From CAVVIH01 sp963748295 (lineage in GTDB: Bacteria; Acidobacteriota; Vicinamibacteria; Vicinamibacterales; 2-12-FULL-66-21): a stretch of DNA of 64,000 nt. Below, piece by piece: positions 6,854-16,903 of this stretch. A program made the position numbers and the translations under genes. Numbering within the stretch: the first letter of the stretch is position 1; the number at the start of each line of letters is the position of its first letter. The DNA lies in the NCBI GenBank assembly GCA_963748295.1, contig CAVVIH010000008.1, positions 680,484 through 744,483 of the forward strand. The letters are read 5' to 3'. A model generated the notes under the pieces. That model did not search any database and was not told the origin of the DNA. It saw nothing but the letters and a program-made list of their open reading frames with translations.

Positions 6854-9412
6854 CTATTTCGTCGGCGCGACGTTTTTCCATTTCGCCGCCTCGTCCGGCT
6901 TGCCCCACGCCGTATAGAGTTCGCCAAGCGAACGAATTACAAACTCAATTTGGACTCGGTTCGTGGGTCCCGCCGCTTGCTTCTGCGACGCCAATCCGCG
7001 ATAGCCTTCCAGAAGGACCGGCTCCGCTTCAACGAATTTCTTTTGTCCGGCCAGGCTAGCGCCCAGCACGATCTCAGACCAGAACCTTTCCCAGGCCCCG
7101 GGCCGATTCTTCCGATCCCAGTCCTGTGCTTCCCGGGCGAGGGGTTCGGCTGCGGTGAAGTTCCCTGAGGCCAGATGGGCAAGAGCGAGGTCGGCCGCGG
7201 CGCCCATCGTAACGGAGTTGTCGGATCCCGACATTCGTCGCCTGGCGGGAAGTAACTGCGCCGCGAATGGGTACGCCTCGCGATATTTTCCCTGGCGGAA
7301 GTACAGATCCACGATGAACGTGAGGCTGTTGACGGTCTGACGCGCGTCCGGCCCCAGGACGCGGCGCTTCGTCTCCAATAGCTCGAGGTGGCGGGCTTCG
7401 GCCTCGGCGTAACGGCCTTGGTCCATGTAGGCATTGGCGAGCCCGGTCATGGCGGCTAGCGTCTCTGGACTTTCGGCGCCAGCCGTACGGCTCTGCTTCT
7501 CGATGACTTCCACCAGAATTGGCTCGGCTTCGCCAGGCTTGCCAGCAGCGGTATAGGCTTGCGCGAGCACGTTCAGCACCCCCAAGGTTCTCGGGTGATC
7601 CGGCCCAAGTGCGCGCCGCGAGCGTTCGGCGAGATCCTTCAAGAGTGTTTCCGCTTCGGGGTACTTGTTTTGCCCGAGATAACATCGCGCCAGCAAGATC
7701 GCGGTTTGAATCGAGTTCATATGGTCTGGCCCAACGACCCGCGTCCGAATCTCCAGAACCCTACGAAAGAGCTCTTCGCCCTCCTGGAAACGGCCCGCGT
7801 CCAGTTCGATTCTGCCGAGGTAATTGGTTGCGATCAGAGTGGTCTCGTGCTCGGGGCCCAGGCCGCGCCCCGCCTCGTCCAGGGATTCGCGCAACAACGC
7901 GCGGGCCTCGTCGAAATTGCCCCGGCCGTAGAGGACGAACCCGAGATCGTTCGTGACCCCGAGAGTCGCTTGCGCGCTCGCGCCAAGAGTCTGGCGATAA
8001 AGTTCGCGCGCCTTCCTTAAGTGGGGCTCAGCCTCCTTTTGAAGTCCGAGGTACGTGTAAGCACGCCCGATGGTGCCGCGGATGGCAGCGTCGACCTCCG
8101 GTTGACGGTCGAACTTACCCTCGATCGAGGCGGCGGCGCGATCCAGCGCGGTTCGAACTTTCAAGTCGGGTTCGGGAGTTTGACGAAGCGTGTTCGCCTG
8201 TGAGAGCAGATCGTTCACCAGAAAGTCGACAGTCGCTCGCGCGGTCGCCGCTTCGCGGTTCGCCCGGATCGACTGTCGAATGCTCACGACTGTCGCTGCC
8301 ACCAGGAGCACGATGACCGCCGCCGCCGCGGCCAGCGCCAGGCGATGCCGCCGTGCGAACTTGCCGACTCGATAGGCTACGGACGGAGAAACCGCCAGCA
8401 CGGCTTCTCCGTTCAAATAGCGGCGAATATCGGCAGCGAAGTCTGCGGCCGAGTTATAGCGGCGGGCGCGTTCCTTTTCCAGGGCCTTGAGCGCGATCGC
8501 ATCCAGATCGCCGCGAAGCAGCCTCTCGAGCACGCGCGGTTCGGTACGGTGCTTGTGCGCCGTTTCCGTCGTGGTGTCACGAGTTTGCCGGAGCAGACGC
8601 GTGCTTGGTCTGGGCGGCTCTTCCTCCCTCAGCCGGCGGAGGAATTCGTCGAGCGCCGTTCCCTTGAAATCCAGTGGTGGAGATCCGGCCAGCAGTTCGT
8701 AGAGAACGATTCCCAGAGAGTAGACGTCGCTGCGTGTATCGATGTCTTCTCCGGAGGAGTTGGCCTGCTCCGGACTCATGTAATCCGGAGTGCCGATCAG
8801 GGTGCCGACACGGGTGAGCATGCCGCCGTCGCCGAGGCTTCGGGTGAGCGCCTTTGCCACTCCAAAATCGATGATCTTTGGCACTGGGCGACCGTCGACT
8901 TCGTGAACCAGAAGGTTCGAGGGCTTCAGGTCGCGGTGAATGATGGCTTTGTGATGGGCGTGCTGCACTCCTTCGCAAACCTGGATGAACAGCTCCAATC
9001 GCTGGCGCGTCGTCAGCCGATGTGTGTCGCAGTAGTTGGTGACGGGCACGCCCGCGACATATTCCATGACGAAGTAGGGTGCGCCCTGCGGGGTGGTTCC
9101 AGCATCGAGGACTTTGGAGATCGCGGGGTGATCCATCAGAGCCAAAGCCTGACGCTCGGACTCGAAGCGGGCGATCACTTCACGGCTGTTCATGCCGGCT
9201 TTGACCACCTTGAGCGCTACGCGGCGGCGAACCGGCTCCCTCTGCTCGGCGAGCCAAACCTCGCCCATGCCGCCCTCACCGATTTGTTGAATCAGGTGGT
9301 ACTGATCGATTACCAGCCCGCCGGTTTCCGGAGGACCGTTCTCACCAGTCCATGTCGTCTCGCCATCGAGGCCGCCGATCATGGGCTCGTCGTGCTGTGG
9401 GTCAGATGACAC
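6854..9412 (-). CDS. Ser/Thr protein kinase with TPR repeats
   Basis: 852 residues from GTG with GGGAGAAGAG upstream. The kinase domain is at about 37-325: GEGGMGEVWLA, VALKVVKAG (K68), HRDLKPSN (159-166), DFGVAKAL (182 on) and the SPEQANSSGEDIDTRSDVYSLG activation and APE-like region. A membrane helix follows at about 358-376 (ALAAAAAVIVLLVAATVVS). Residues 430-850 are tetratricopeptide repeats of the TPR_12 kind, such as RTLGVLNVLAQAYTAAGKPGEAEPIL, expected on the other side of the membrane as a protein-binding sensor. The gene is intact, in contrast to many neighbours. Substrate and signal unknown. Confidence 0.95.
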   Translation of the reverse strand: MSSDPQHDEPMIGGLDGETTWTGENGPPETGGLVIDQYHLIQQIGEGGMGEVWLAEQREPVRRRVALKVVKAGMNSREVIARFESERQALALMDHPAISKVLDAGTTPQGAPYFVMEYVAGVPVTNYCDTHRLTTRQRLELFIQVCEGVQHAHHKAIIHRDLKPSNLLVHEVDGRPVPKIIDFGVAKALTRSLGDGGMLTRVGTLIGTPDYMSPEQANSSGEDIDTRSDVYSLGIVLYELLAGSPPLDFKGTALDEFLRRLREEEPPRPSTRLLRQTRDTTTETAHKHRTEPRVLERLLRGDLDAIALKALEKERARRYNSAADFAADIRRYLNGEAVLAVSPSVAYRVGKFARRHRLALAAAAAVIVLLVAATVVSIRQSIRANREAATARATVDFLVNDLLSQANTLRQTPEPDLKVRTALDRAAASIEGKFDRQPEVDAAIRGTIGRAYTYLGLQKEAEPHLRKARELYRQTLGASAQATLGVTNDLGFVLYGRGNFDEARALLRESLDEAGRGLGPEHETTLIATNYLGRIELDAGRFQEGEELFRRVLEIRTRVVGPDHMNSIQTAILLARCYLGQNKYPEAETLLKDLAERSRRALGPDHPRTLGVLNVLAQAYTAAGKPGEAEPILVEVIEKQSRTAGAESPETLAAMTGLANAYMDQGRYAEAEARHLELLETKRRVLGPDARQTVNSLTFIVDLYFRQGKYREAYPFAAQLLPARRRMSGSDNSVTMGAAADLALAHLASGNFTAAEPLAREAQDWDRKNRPGAWERFWSEIVLGASLAGQKKFVEAEPVLLEGYRGLASQKQAAGPTNRVQIEFVIRSLGELYTAWGKPDEAAKWKNVAPTK

Positions 9413-9573
9413 TCTTCTCCCAACTGCATATCTTCAAGGTTGCGGGAGCGGACCTCCGTCTGGAATGCAGACCGATCAACATGAGCAATAGGGCGGCGGG
9501 AACCAAACCGAGCGACGACGTAAGGGCAAGTATAAGCGGAATCGCGAGGCCGCCGTCGAGGTACAACCCATTC

Positions 9574-12475
9574 TCATCTGGCCAGGCCTGCCGTCCAATT
9601 GACGACGACCGTGATCGGCGTAGAGCGCGCGCGAGCCGTGGCATTGGCGATCAAGAACCGCTTGCCGTCGCCCGATGGCGCGTAATGCCGGCCGATGGCT
9701 TGACTCTCGAGCCATTGCACGGCGGTGGGGAAGAGCGGGCGTGCTGGACTGGGATTGAACGTCGCCCCGGTGCCGTTGAACTCTACCGTCATCAACGTGC
9801 GATTGGGCGCGAGGAAGAACAGCTCCTTGCCATCTCTCCGCCAGTACCGGCTCGAAGCCGCCGCCGACCGAGATCTGCCACTGCCGCTGGCCATCCGACG
9901 CTGGAAACTGACGGACGTACACCTCGTAGCTCTTTAACTCGTTTGAGATATAGGCGAGGAGCTGCCTGTCCGGGGAAAGCGTCGCGTGACCCTCGTTGGC
10001 CGCGGAATCGAGCACGGGGCTGTCCTTCTGACTGCCATCGAGCGCAAGAGCGAAAACGTCTCCATTGGTCGCCGGACGGATTCCCTGATAAAGGAGAAGC
10101 TTCCCGTCGGAAGAGACGTCACTGGGAATCGCGGGAAAGGGCCTTTGGAGGATCTGCCGCTCGTTACCGGTGCTGTCCGCATCGATCTCCAGCAACTGGG
10201 GCGGGAACGCGCGAAGCGAATTGAAGAAGATGGATCGGCCGGACCACAGCGGGAACATGTCGTGGGCCACGTTGAACGTGAGCCTCGATTCCTGGCCGGT
10301 CGCAAAATCGAAGCGATGCAAATCCACGGCGCCGGTGCGTGGCACCGCCTTGTCATAGACGACGCTGTTTTCATCGGGTGACAACGACAGGCTGTTGAAC
10401 AGGCCGGTCGGGCCCGGTGTTCCGACGGGCGCGCCGGATCGGTCTACCCACTCGAGCCGCGTCTCGCCGACCGCGCCGCCGAAGTAGACGAGCCTGCCGG
10501 TGCTCGACACGGAAAACAGCGCGTGGTTGGTCAGACGATTCAGTCCCGCGGCGCTCGCCAGCGCGACCGCGTTCCCATGTACCCGGAGCGTCCCGGCATC
10601 GAACGGCTGGGCCATCAGCGTGCCGTCACGCCAGAACAGCAGGTATCCCGGTGCCGCGTAAATCGCGTTCGATCGCGTGCCTGATATCAGGTCCGTGCGC
10701 GTATCGGCGTCGAGTGAAATAAGAGACACCCTCGCCTTGTCGGGATCCCTCGGCGACGTGACATAGACGAGCAGATGGCGTCCGTCCGGCAGGAAAGAGG
10801 GATACCACCCGGGCGCATCCCGGACGTTCAGTTTGAGCGGCAGTGCCTCTCCCCCGCTTGCGGATATGCGATAGAAACCATCCAGCGGTCGGGGCACGAA
10901 CACGATCACGTTATCTCGGTTCCACGTTCCGCCGCGCGGCTGCCCGGCCGGCGCGAGCGACTGAATCGTGCCCGAACCAACGTCGACGATCTTGAGCTGG
11001 CCGTCTGCAAAGAACCCGATCCGCGACCCGTCGGGAGACCAGAAGGGGAACAGCGCGCCGTCTGTATTCGCGATAGGTAGCGGCTCGGCATGCGAGTCGA
11101 GCGCCTGGTGATAGATCAGCTGCCGGCCGCTCGCATCAGTTGCGATGAACGCGAGCCTCCGGCCGTCTGCGGAGATCGCCGGAGGATTCTCGGTCGCAAA
11201 AACGACACCGGAGGGCGGCGACACAGACAGCACGATCATCGGTGCGTCTGCGGGTGCACCTCCCAGCTTCCACCAGAGCACGCCCGCGGCAACGAGTGCC
11301 GCAAGCACGGCCAGGGCAGCTACGGTCCACGCTTTCCGGACTCCAGCGGGATTCACAGCCCGCCGCGTGGACGCTCCCGCACCCTCGGTGGCGTCGCGCG
11401 CAATCCATTCGAGCTGCACCAGCACGTCGTGGATGCTCGCCCAGCGGTGGTCGGGATTCTTCGCAAGGCACGCGCGAATCAACCGCTCCAGGGACACTGG
11501 CGCCAGCGGCTTCAGCACTGCGATGGGTGGAGGATCTGACGACAGGATGGCCGTGACGAGGCCTGACGTGGTCGTGGCTTCGAACGGCTTTTTCCCGGCG
11601 ACCATCTCATAGAGCACGATACCGAACGCGAAGATATCCGCGCGGGCATCCACTTCCTTGCCTTCGATCTGCTCGGGCGCCATGTACTGGGGCGTCCCGG
11701 CGATGAAGCCGGCTGCGGAACGAGCGGAACCGGATTCGGCGAGCGCGAGTGATTCCACCGCGGACACGCCCTCGCCTTTCAGGCGGGCGAGACCGAAGTC
11801 GAGCAGCCGTGCGCCGGTCGCGGTCAGCATCACGTTGCCCGGTTTCAGATCCCGATGAACGATGCCGCGTGCATGGGCGGCCGACAGCGCTTCGGCGATC
11901 TCGAGCGCGGTCCGCAGGGCCTCGGCGAGCGGCATGGGTTTCCGGCGCAGCCTGTCGGCGAGCGTTTCGCCCTCCAGGAACTCCATGACCAGGAAATCGA
12001 CGCCGTCGTGATGTGAGATGTCGTGAATCGCGCAGATGCGCGGGTGCGACAGGCGCGCGATCGCGCGCGCTTCGAACGAAAACCGCGCACGGCTGCGGGG
12101 ATCGGCGGCGGAATCGGACCGGAGCACCTTGATCGCGACATGACGATCGAGACGCGTGTCGCGCGCCTTGTAAACCTCCCCCATGCCGCCCGCGCCGACG
12201 AGGCTCTCGACGGCGAAACCGCCCAGCCGCGCGCCCTGGGCGAGAACAGGAAATCCGGAAACGCTCTCGGCGGCGGTCCCGTCCCCGGTTCGCGCGCGCC
12301 GGTTCGACAGGAAACCTTCGGCCTGATGGTGAGCGGACAGCAGCGACTCGACGTCCTCGCGCAGGTCCGCGTCGGCCGCGCACTCGCGCGCGAGGTACGC
12401 GGCGCGCTCGTTCTCCGGGAGGGCGACTGCACCATCGAACAGCTCGAATGCGCGTTGCAGCCGGTCTGGGGTCAT
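9574..12475 (-). CDS. Ser/Thr protein kinase with TolB-like propeller, C-terminus frameshifted
   Basis: About 965 residues when the frames are joined. The N-terminal 60 residues (ELFDGAVALPENERAAYLARECA) are the leader typical of kinases paired with ECF sigma genes. The kinase domain follows: GAGGMGEVYKA, VAIKVLRS (K116), HRDLKPGNVML, DFGLARLKGE. After one membrane helix (AWTVAALAVLAALVAAGVLW) come WD40/TolB-like blades (SPDGSRIGFFADGQLKIVDVGSG, SPDRQLLAYISNE). Near 9855 the frame is lost: the natural continuation YWRRDGKELFFLAPN to VVVNWTAGLAR is in another frame and ends at 9574. The start overlaps the sigma stop (ATGA), so the two are translationally coupled. Confidence 0.9.
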
Positions 12476-13053
12476 CTGCTCGGTCCGGCGTCTTTCAGCT
12501 CACGGAACAGCCACGCACGCGCGCGCGACCAGTTGCGCTTGACGGTTGCCGGTGACGCGCCAAGGACCTCGGCGACTTCCTCGACGGTCAGGCCTCCGAA
12601 GAAGCGAAGCACGACCATGTCGCCCAGACCCGGGTCGGCCGACGCGAGCTTCTCCAGCGCCGCATCGAGGTCCAGGAGACTGACATCACGCGGTTCGGTG
12701 GTCGCCCGATCGTCGGTCAGCGGCACTCTCCAGGCGCCGCCGCCCCGTTTGCCGGCCGCGTGCGCCCGGGCGTGATCGACCAGGATCTGGCGCATCAGCC
12801 GCGCCGCAATCGCAAAGAACTGGGCGCGATTCTGCCATTGAACCCGGTGCATATCGACCAGCCGCAGGTAGGCCTCGTGAACCAGTGCGGTTGGAGCCAG
12901 AGAGTGATCGGCCCGTTCCGCACGCAACCGGCGCCGCGCCACACGGCGCAGGTCCTCGTACACGGCGGCCATCAGCCGGCCGTCAGCCGTGGCGTCACCC
13001 TGCCCCCACGCCACCAGCCACCCCGTCACGTCGTCTTCTCGCGCCATCTCCAT
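12472..13053 (-). CDS. ECF RNA polymerase sigma factor
   Basis: 193 residues. Region 2 includes VYEDLRRVARRRLRAERADHSLAPTALVHEAYLRLVD, followed by NRAQFFAIAARLMRQILVDHARA. Region 4 is DMVVLRFFGGLTVEEVAEVLGASPATVKRNWSRARAWLFREL. These are hallmarks of the ECF group common in acidobacteria and planctomycetes, whose genes are followed by a Ser/Thr kinase, as here. By family knowledge the kinase, not an anti-sigma factor, may control it. A TAGAAT box lies 12 bases upstream of the ATG. Confidence 0.93.
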   Translation of the reverse strand: MEMAREDDVTGWLVAWGQGDATADGRLMAAVYEDLRRVARRRLRAERADHSLAPTALVHEAYLRLVDMHRVQWQNRAQFFAIAARLMRQILVDHARAHAAGKRGGGAWRVPLTDDRATTEPRDVSLLDLDAALEKLASADPGLGDMVVLRFFGGLTVEEVAEVLGASPATVKRNWSRARAWLFRELKDAGPSR

Positions 13054-13065
13054 TTCGGCGGCTCG

Positions 13066-13071
13066 ATTCTA
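13066..13071 (-). promoter_or_regulatory. -10 box of the sigma factor/kinase operon
   Basis: TAGAAT on the minus strand, 12 bases before the sigma ATG, so the leader would be only about 5 bases. No convincing -35 was found, which could mean dependence on an alternative sigma factor. Confidence 0.4.
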
Positions 13072-13142
13072 CCCCCGGCGCCATGAGCCCCTTTTTCCGG
13101 ATTCTCCGCTTCTGGTAGCGCACACCAAAAACGGGAGGTCTC

Positions 13143-13676
13143 ATGAACTGCGCGCGACTCGTGACGGCGTTCATCGCACTCGTATCCTTGACCGCGTGCG
13201 ACGGTGGTCAGGGACTGGTTCCTACGCGACCCGGTCCGGCTGCGGCGGTCCCTGAGGAGACGATAACCGGCGAAATCCGGATTGCCTCGATCAGCCCTCA
13301 ACCCGGCGCGACCGTGCCCGTCCGGCCTTGCGCACCCGGCTCCGCGCAGGTCTGTGCCGATTCGCCGCTGGTGACGTTGGACGTGGTGTTCGATCTGGAT
13401 ATTCCCGACGCGTTGCTGACCGTCAGCTTCGGCGGCTGTGGATTGGCGACAACGCCTGTCACATCTTTCAAGGCCGGCAGTCGAACCTCGCTGACCACAT
13501 CGGTCATACAGTTGTCCGACGACGGTCCATTTCACGACGGCGTCGGCGCCGCGCTGCGTTGTGAACTCCCGGCGGTCACGCCGCGGATTTTCGTCAGCGT
13601 CTGGCGCTCCGGACAGCCCGCCAGGCCTTTGTTGACCCGGGAATTTGCGATCGCCTACACGTTTGGGCTGCAGTGA
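13143..13676 (+). CDS. Hypothetical lipoprotein
   Basis: 177 residues with a lipoprotein signal peptide: MNCARLVTAFIALVSLTAC, lipobox LTAC with the cysteine at 19. The mature part is rich in Thr, Pro and Val, has four further cysteines (VRPCAPGSAQVCADSP, GGCGLA, LRCELP) that could form disulfides, and looks like a beta-sandwich domain (SISPQPGATVPV, then VFDLDIPDALLTVSFGGC). A GGGAGG ribosome-binding site precedes the ATG. Probably anchored in the outer or inner membrane, facing outwards. No family recognised. Confidence 0.7.
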   Translation: MNCARLVTAFIALVSLTACDGGQGLVPTRPGPAAAVPEETITGEIRIASISPQPGATVPVRPCAPGSAQVCADSPLVTLDVVFDLDIPDALLTVSFGGCGLATTPVTSFKAGSRTSLTTSVIQLSDDGPFHDGVGAALRCELPAVTPRIFVSVWRSGQPARPLLTREFAIAYTFGLQ

Positions 13677-13707
13677 TGCGTAGCCTGAGCGCTGTGAGCG
13701 AGGCAGA

Positions 13708-13745
13708 CAAAAAACGGGCCTGAAACCATCGCGATTCAGGCCCGT
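13708..13745 (-). terminator. Rho-independent terminator of the cytochrome c gene
   Basis: Stem ACGGGCCTGAA / TTCAGGCCCGT with a 10-base loop, followed on the minus strand by six T. The stem and its TCTGTGA flank are the same as in the terminator at 2149-2183. It lies between convergent genes and would mainly stop the minus-strand transcript. Confidence 0.75.
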
Positions 13746-13772
13746 TCTGTGAGACGCGTCAGAAAGTGTTCA

Positions 13773-14382
13773 CTAGGTGCACCGGCCGGAACCCGCCGGG
13801 AGGCAGGGAATCGCGCGGAGGTACTCGTAGATGGCGCGCTTCTCGCGATCGGTCATCTTGCTGAAGACCGGCCACGGCATGATCTGCAAGAGATCCGAAC
13901 TGTGCGGCCCCGGAACCACCGGAGGGGCGTCGTCGAAGTCCGTGCCGATGGTGAAAACCTCGAGGAATTGATCGAGCGTCAGTCCCCCGGGTCGCCCGGC
14001 GGCATTCGGGGTGAGATTTCGCGGGAGAATTACCGGGCCAAATATCGGCGCCCCGCCGCGCAAATAGCCAGCGGGATCGGTGGCTTCGGGCTCCCCGGCG
14101 TGCGGATCACCGCCGGCCGCGGTACTGGGGGTTGCTGTGACAGCCCGCGCAGTCGCCCTGTGCATTCACGATGTAGCTTCCGAGACCGACGAGCGCCGGG
14201 TTCTTGCCCTCCAGATTGAGCGGCACGGGGGCGATGTTGTAGCCGATCTGGATCTTGCTCGCTTCGCTCCCGTCTGACGCCCCTTTCCCCTTGCCGCCCG
14301 GACCCACTTGCCCGCCCATTTTGATGGTGGTTGCGACGACAAGCACACAAATCAGCACGCCAAACGCGAGGTTGCGTTTCAT
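13773..14382 (-). CDS. Secreted monohaem cytochrome c (frameshifted)
   Basis: The start MKRNLAFGVLICVLVVATTIKMGG has a GGAGG ribosome-binding site and a signal peptide or membrane anchor. The haem site is CAGCH in SYIVNAQGDCAGCHSNPQ. The frame breaks near 14112; the rest (AAGGDPHAGEPEATDPAGYL to PCLPAGSGRCT) is in another frame. It contains NLTPN, LTLDQFLEVFTIGTDF and LLQIMPWPVFSKMTDREKRAIYEYLRAIPC, where MPWPVF may give the methionine ligand. This order resembles class I cytochromes of dehydrogenase or oxidase chains. About 200 residues in all. It is expected to carry electrons in the periplasm; no partner enzyme is adjacent. Confidence 0.82.
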
Positions 14383-14618
14383 CCAAGCCTCCAATACTGC
14401 AGAGTTGGGGGAGTATAGGCCGGCGGCCGACAGGTGTCAAAGGATGAGCTGGAACGCTACCTGTAACCGAAAATCGTTACTGCAAGGGCCGGCGTCCGGG
14501 CGAGGCTGCGTGCGCCGTGGACGGCATCGCGCCAGAGTCGAGGGAACCCACGGAATCGCGACCTCAGCATGACTAGGAGGTTAGTCGTTTGTCGAGCGGT
14601 TTTGGTTAGCCAACCCTG

Positions 14619-16295
14619 CTAGGGAAACCCGGCCCCCGCCAGCACGCGATGGACGAAGCTGATCACGATCGATCCTTCGCCAACCGCTGACGCGACCCGC
14701 TTGATGCTGCCGCCGCGCACGTCGCCGACAGCAAACACTCCCGGCAGGCTCGTTTCGAGCAGGTGCGGTGTCCGGTCGCGCCATCCCGGCGCCGCAAGGT
14801 CCGTCGCGGCGAGATCGGATCCAGTTTTGATGAAGCCGTTCGCGTCGAGCGCCAGGCAGCCGCTCAGCCATTCCGTGTTCGGCACCGCGCCGGTCATCAC
14901 GAACACGTGGCGGATGGCGCCTCCGTGGACCTCTCCTGTCTGATCGTCTTTCCAGTGCACCGACTCGAGGTGATCCGTGCCGTCAGCCTCGACGATGTGC
15001 GAGTGGGTGTGGAGCGTGATGTTCGGTGTCTCCTCGATCCGGCGGACCAGGTATCGCGACATGCTTTCCGAGAGCCCGCTCGATCGCACGACGATATGCA
15101 CGTGCTTCGCCGTGTTCGCGAGAAAGACTGCCGCCTGGCCCGCCGAGTTGCCGCCCCCCACGACGACGACGGTCTCGCCCGTGCAGAGCTGAGACTCCAT
15201 GAACGTGGCGACGTAGTAGACGCCGGCGCCCTCGAAGCTGTTCAGCCGCAGGCAGGCGAGCTTGCGATACTGCGCGCCGGTCGCGATCACTACCGCACGC
15301 GCGGCCACGCTCTGGCCGCCGCCGATGCCGATCGCATAAGGTGTCTGGTGACATTCCAGCGTTTTCGCGCTTCTCGCGATCAGCAGCGCCGCGCCGAATT
15401 TCTCCGCCTGCGCGAACGCGCGTCCGGCGAGCTCCTGACCGGAGATGCCAGTGGGGAAGCCGAGATAGTTCTCGATCTTCGAGCTCGACGCGGCCTGGCC
15501 GCCAGGTCCTTGCGGCTCGATGACGAGCACGTCGAGTCCCTCGGAAGCGGCGTAGACCGCCGCCGCGAGGCCGGACGGTCCGGCGCCGAGCACCACGACA
15601 TCGCGGGTGCGTTCGAGGTCGACCGCGCGGTTGAAGCCCAGACAGTCGGCGATCTCTTCGTTCGTCGGGTCGCGCAGCACGACCGAGCCGCGGCAGATCA
15701 ACAGCGTCGCGTTGGATCTCCCGACGTGCAGGCGTTCGAGCAGATCGCAAACGCTCTCGTCCTTGTCCGCGTCGAGATAAGCGAACGGGTGGCCGTTGCG
15801 CATCAGGAACTCCTTGATGCGCAGCGTGGCCGGCTGGCGGCTCGATCCGACCAGCACCGCGTCGCCCATGCCGTGCGCGACTAACTCGACGCGCCTGAGG
15901 ATGAACGCGCGCAGCAGGATGTCGCTCAGCTCGGCGTCCGTCTGCAGCAAGGCGAGCAGCCGTTCGCGGGGTATCTCGACGACCTCAGCCGGCTCGCTCA
16001 CGCGAAGCCGAACGAGGCTCGGCCGTCCAGCGACAACGGAGATCTCGCCGGTGAATTCACCCGCGCTCTGCGTGGCGATCAGCGTTTCCCCCGTCTCCTC
16101 CGGCCGGACGGCCTCGAGCCGTCCGCTGCGGACCGCGAAGATCGCACGAACCGGCGTGCCCGGCTGGATCAGGATCTCGCCGGCGGCGACGCGACGGATC
16201 TGGCCGAACGTCGACAGTCTGGCGAACTGCGGGTCGGTCAGGGTGGGAAACGCGTGGTCGCGGCGGGCGGTTGTAAACGCCAGAGCATCAGCCAT
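14619..16295 (-). CDS. cNMP-binding-domain / thioredoxin-reductase-like FAD oxidoreductase
   Basis: About 558 residues from ATG 16295 (16337 is an alternative, just after a GGGGG). Residues 20-140 form a cyclic-nucleotide-type beta roll (ILIQPGTPVRAIFAVRSGRLEAV, then GEFTGEISVVAGRPSLVRLRV). A thioredoxin-like linker (HPFAYLDADKDESVCDLLERL) follows. The flavoprotein part has VVVLGAGPSGLAAAVYAASEG (FAD), VVVVGGGNSAGQAAVFLA (NADPH) and LPGVFAVGDVRGG. The redox CxxC of true thioredoxin reductases is absent: the segment reads GVYYVATFMESQLC. This domain order is known in a large uncharacterised family; the reaction is unknown. A signal bound by the N-terminal domain may gate the oxidoreductase. 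Confidence 0.88.
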   Translation of the reverse strand: MADALAFTTARRDHAFPTLTDPQFARLSTFGQIRRVAAGEILIQPGTPVRAIFAVRSGRLEAVRPEETGETLIATQSAGEFTGEISVVAGRPSLVRLRVSEPAEVVEIPRERLLALLQTDAELSDILLRAFILRRVELVAHGMGDAVLVGSSRQPATLRIKEFLMRNGHPFAYLDADKDESVCDLLERLHVGRSNATLLICRGSVVLRDPTNEEIADCLGFNRAVDLERTRDVVVLGAGPSGLAAAVYAASEGLDVLVIEPQGPGGQAASSSKIENYLGFPTGISGQELAGRAFAQAEKFGAALLIARSAKTLECHQTPYAIGIGGGQSVAARAVVIATGAQYRKLACLRLNSFEGAGVYYVATFMESQLCTGETVVVVGGGNSAGQAAVFLANTAKHVHIVVRSSGLSESMSRYLVRRIEETPNITLHTHSHIVEADGTDHLESVHWKDDQTGEVHGGAIRHVFVMTGAVPNTEWLSGCLALDANGFIKTGSDLAATDLAAPGWRDRTPHLLETSLPGVFAVGDVRGGSIKRVASAVGEGSIVISFVHRVLAGAGFP

Positions 16296-16403
16296 GGTGA
16301 ACAGAGGAATCCTATCGAACCGGCGCAGCCCCATCATCCCCCGAAAGGGGTAGTCCACGGCCAGTCCAACCTGGCGAGCGTCTGAATGCTCGGAGGGTGC
16401 AAC

Positions 16404-16840
16404 ATGTGGCAAACCCTGCTCGCCGGCGTGCTGGCTGTCGCGTCCGTTCAGAGCCACCGATCGATGGTATGAAGGCAAGTGGACGGCCGAGTTCGAAGGC
16501 GTCACGTTCGTGCGGTTCGAGCTCGCCGTCACCAGCGGCAACCCTGTCGGCCGCATCAGCCTGGGGAACGTCGAGGTCAACGCCGACGGAGGGCTTCGGT
16601 AGGTATCACCCGCGCCGGATCGTCAGTCGGAGATCTTCGACGTGGCCGTGCGCGGTGCGGTGGTCGCGTTCTCGCACAAGGACAGTCACGACATCGATCG
16701 CTTCGAGATCCGGCAGGTCGGCGATCACGCCGAGCTGTGGTTTCTGCTGCCCGAACGAAACCCGCAAGGAGCTTGCTGCTGAGGGCATTCCCGTCCCAAA
16801 GCCGATTACGCTGAAGAAGGAACGAAGCCGATTCGAGTGA
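16404..16840 (+). pseudogene. Broken gene for a small secreted protein
   Basis: Begins with a signal-like sequence MWQTLLAGVLAVASVQS, then continues in other frames: DRWYEGKWTAEFEGVTFVRF, next ISLGNVEVNADGGLR, then DRQSEIFDVAVRGAVVAFSHKD to DHAELWFLLPE, and finally KELAAEGIPVPKPITLKKE with a stop at 16840. At least three frameshifts are needed to read one protein of about 140 residues. The pieces are in consistent order and look like a beta-rich secreted protein of unknown function. Either a decayed gene or an error-rich stretch. Confidence 0.55.
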
Positions 16841-16903
16841 CGAAGTCGCCCTTTCGTCACTCGAACGGTTGACGGCTCGGGGCGTCGTGCAACACTCCCG
16901 CGC

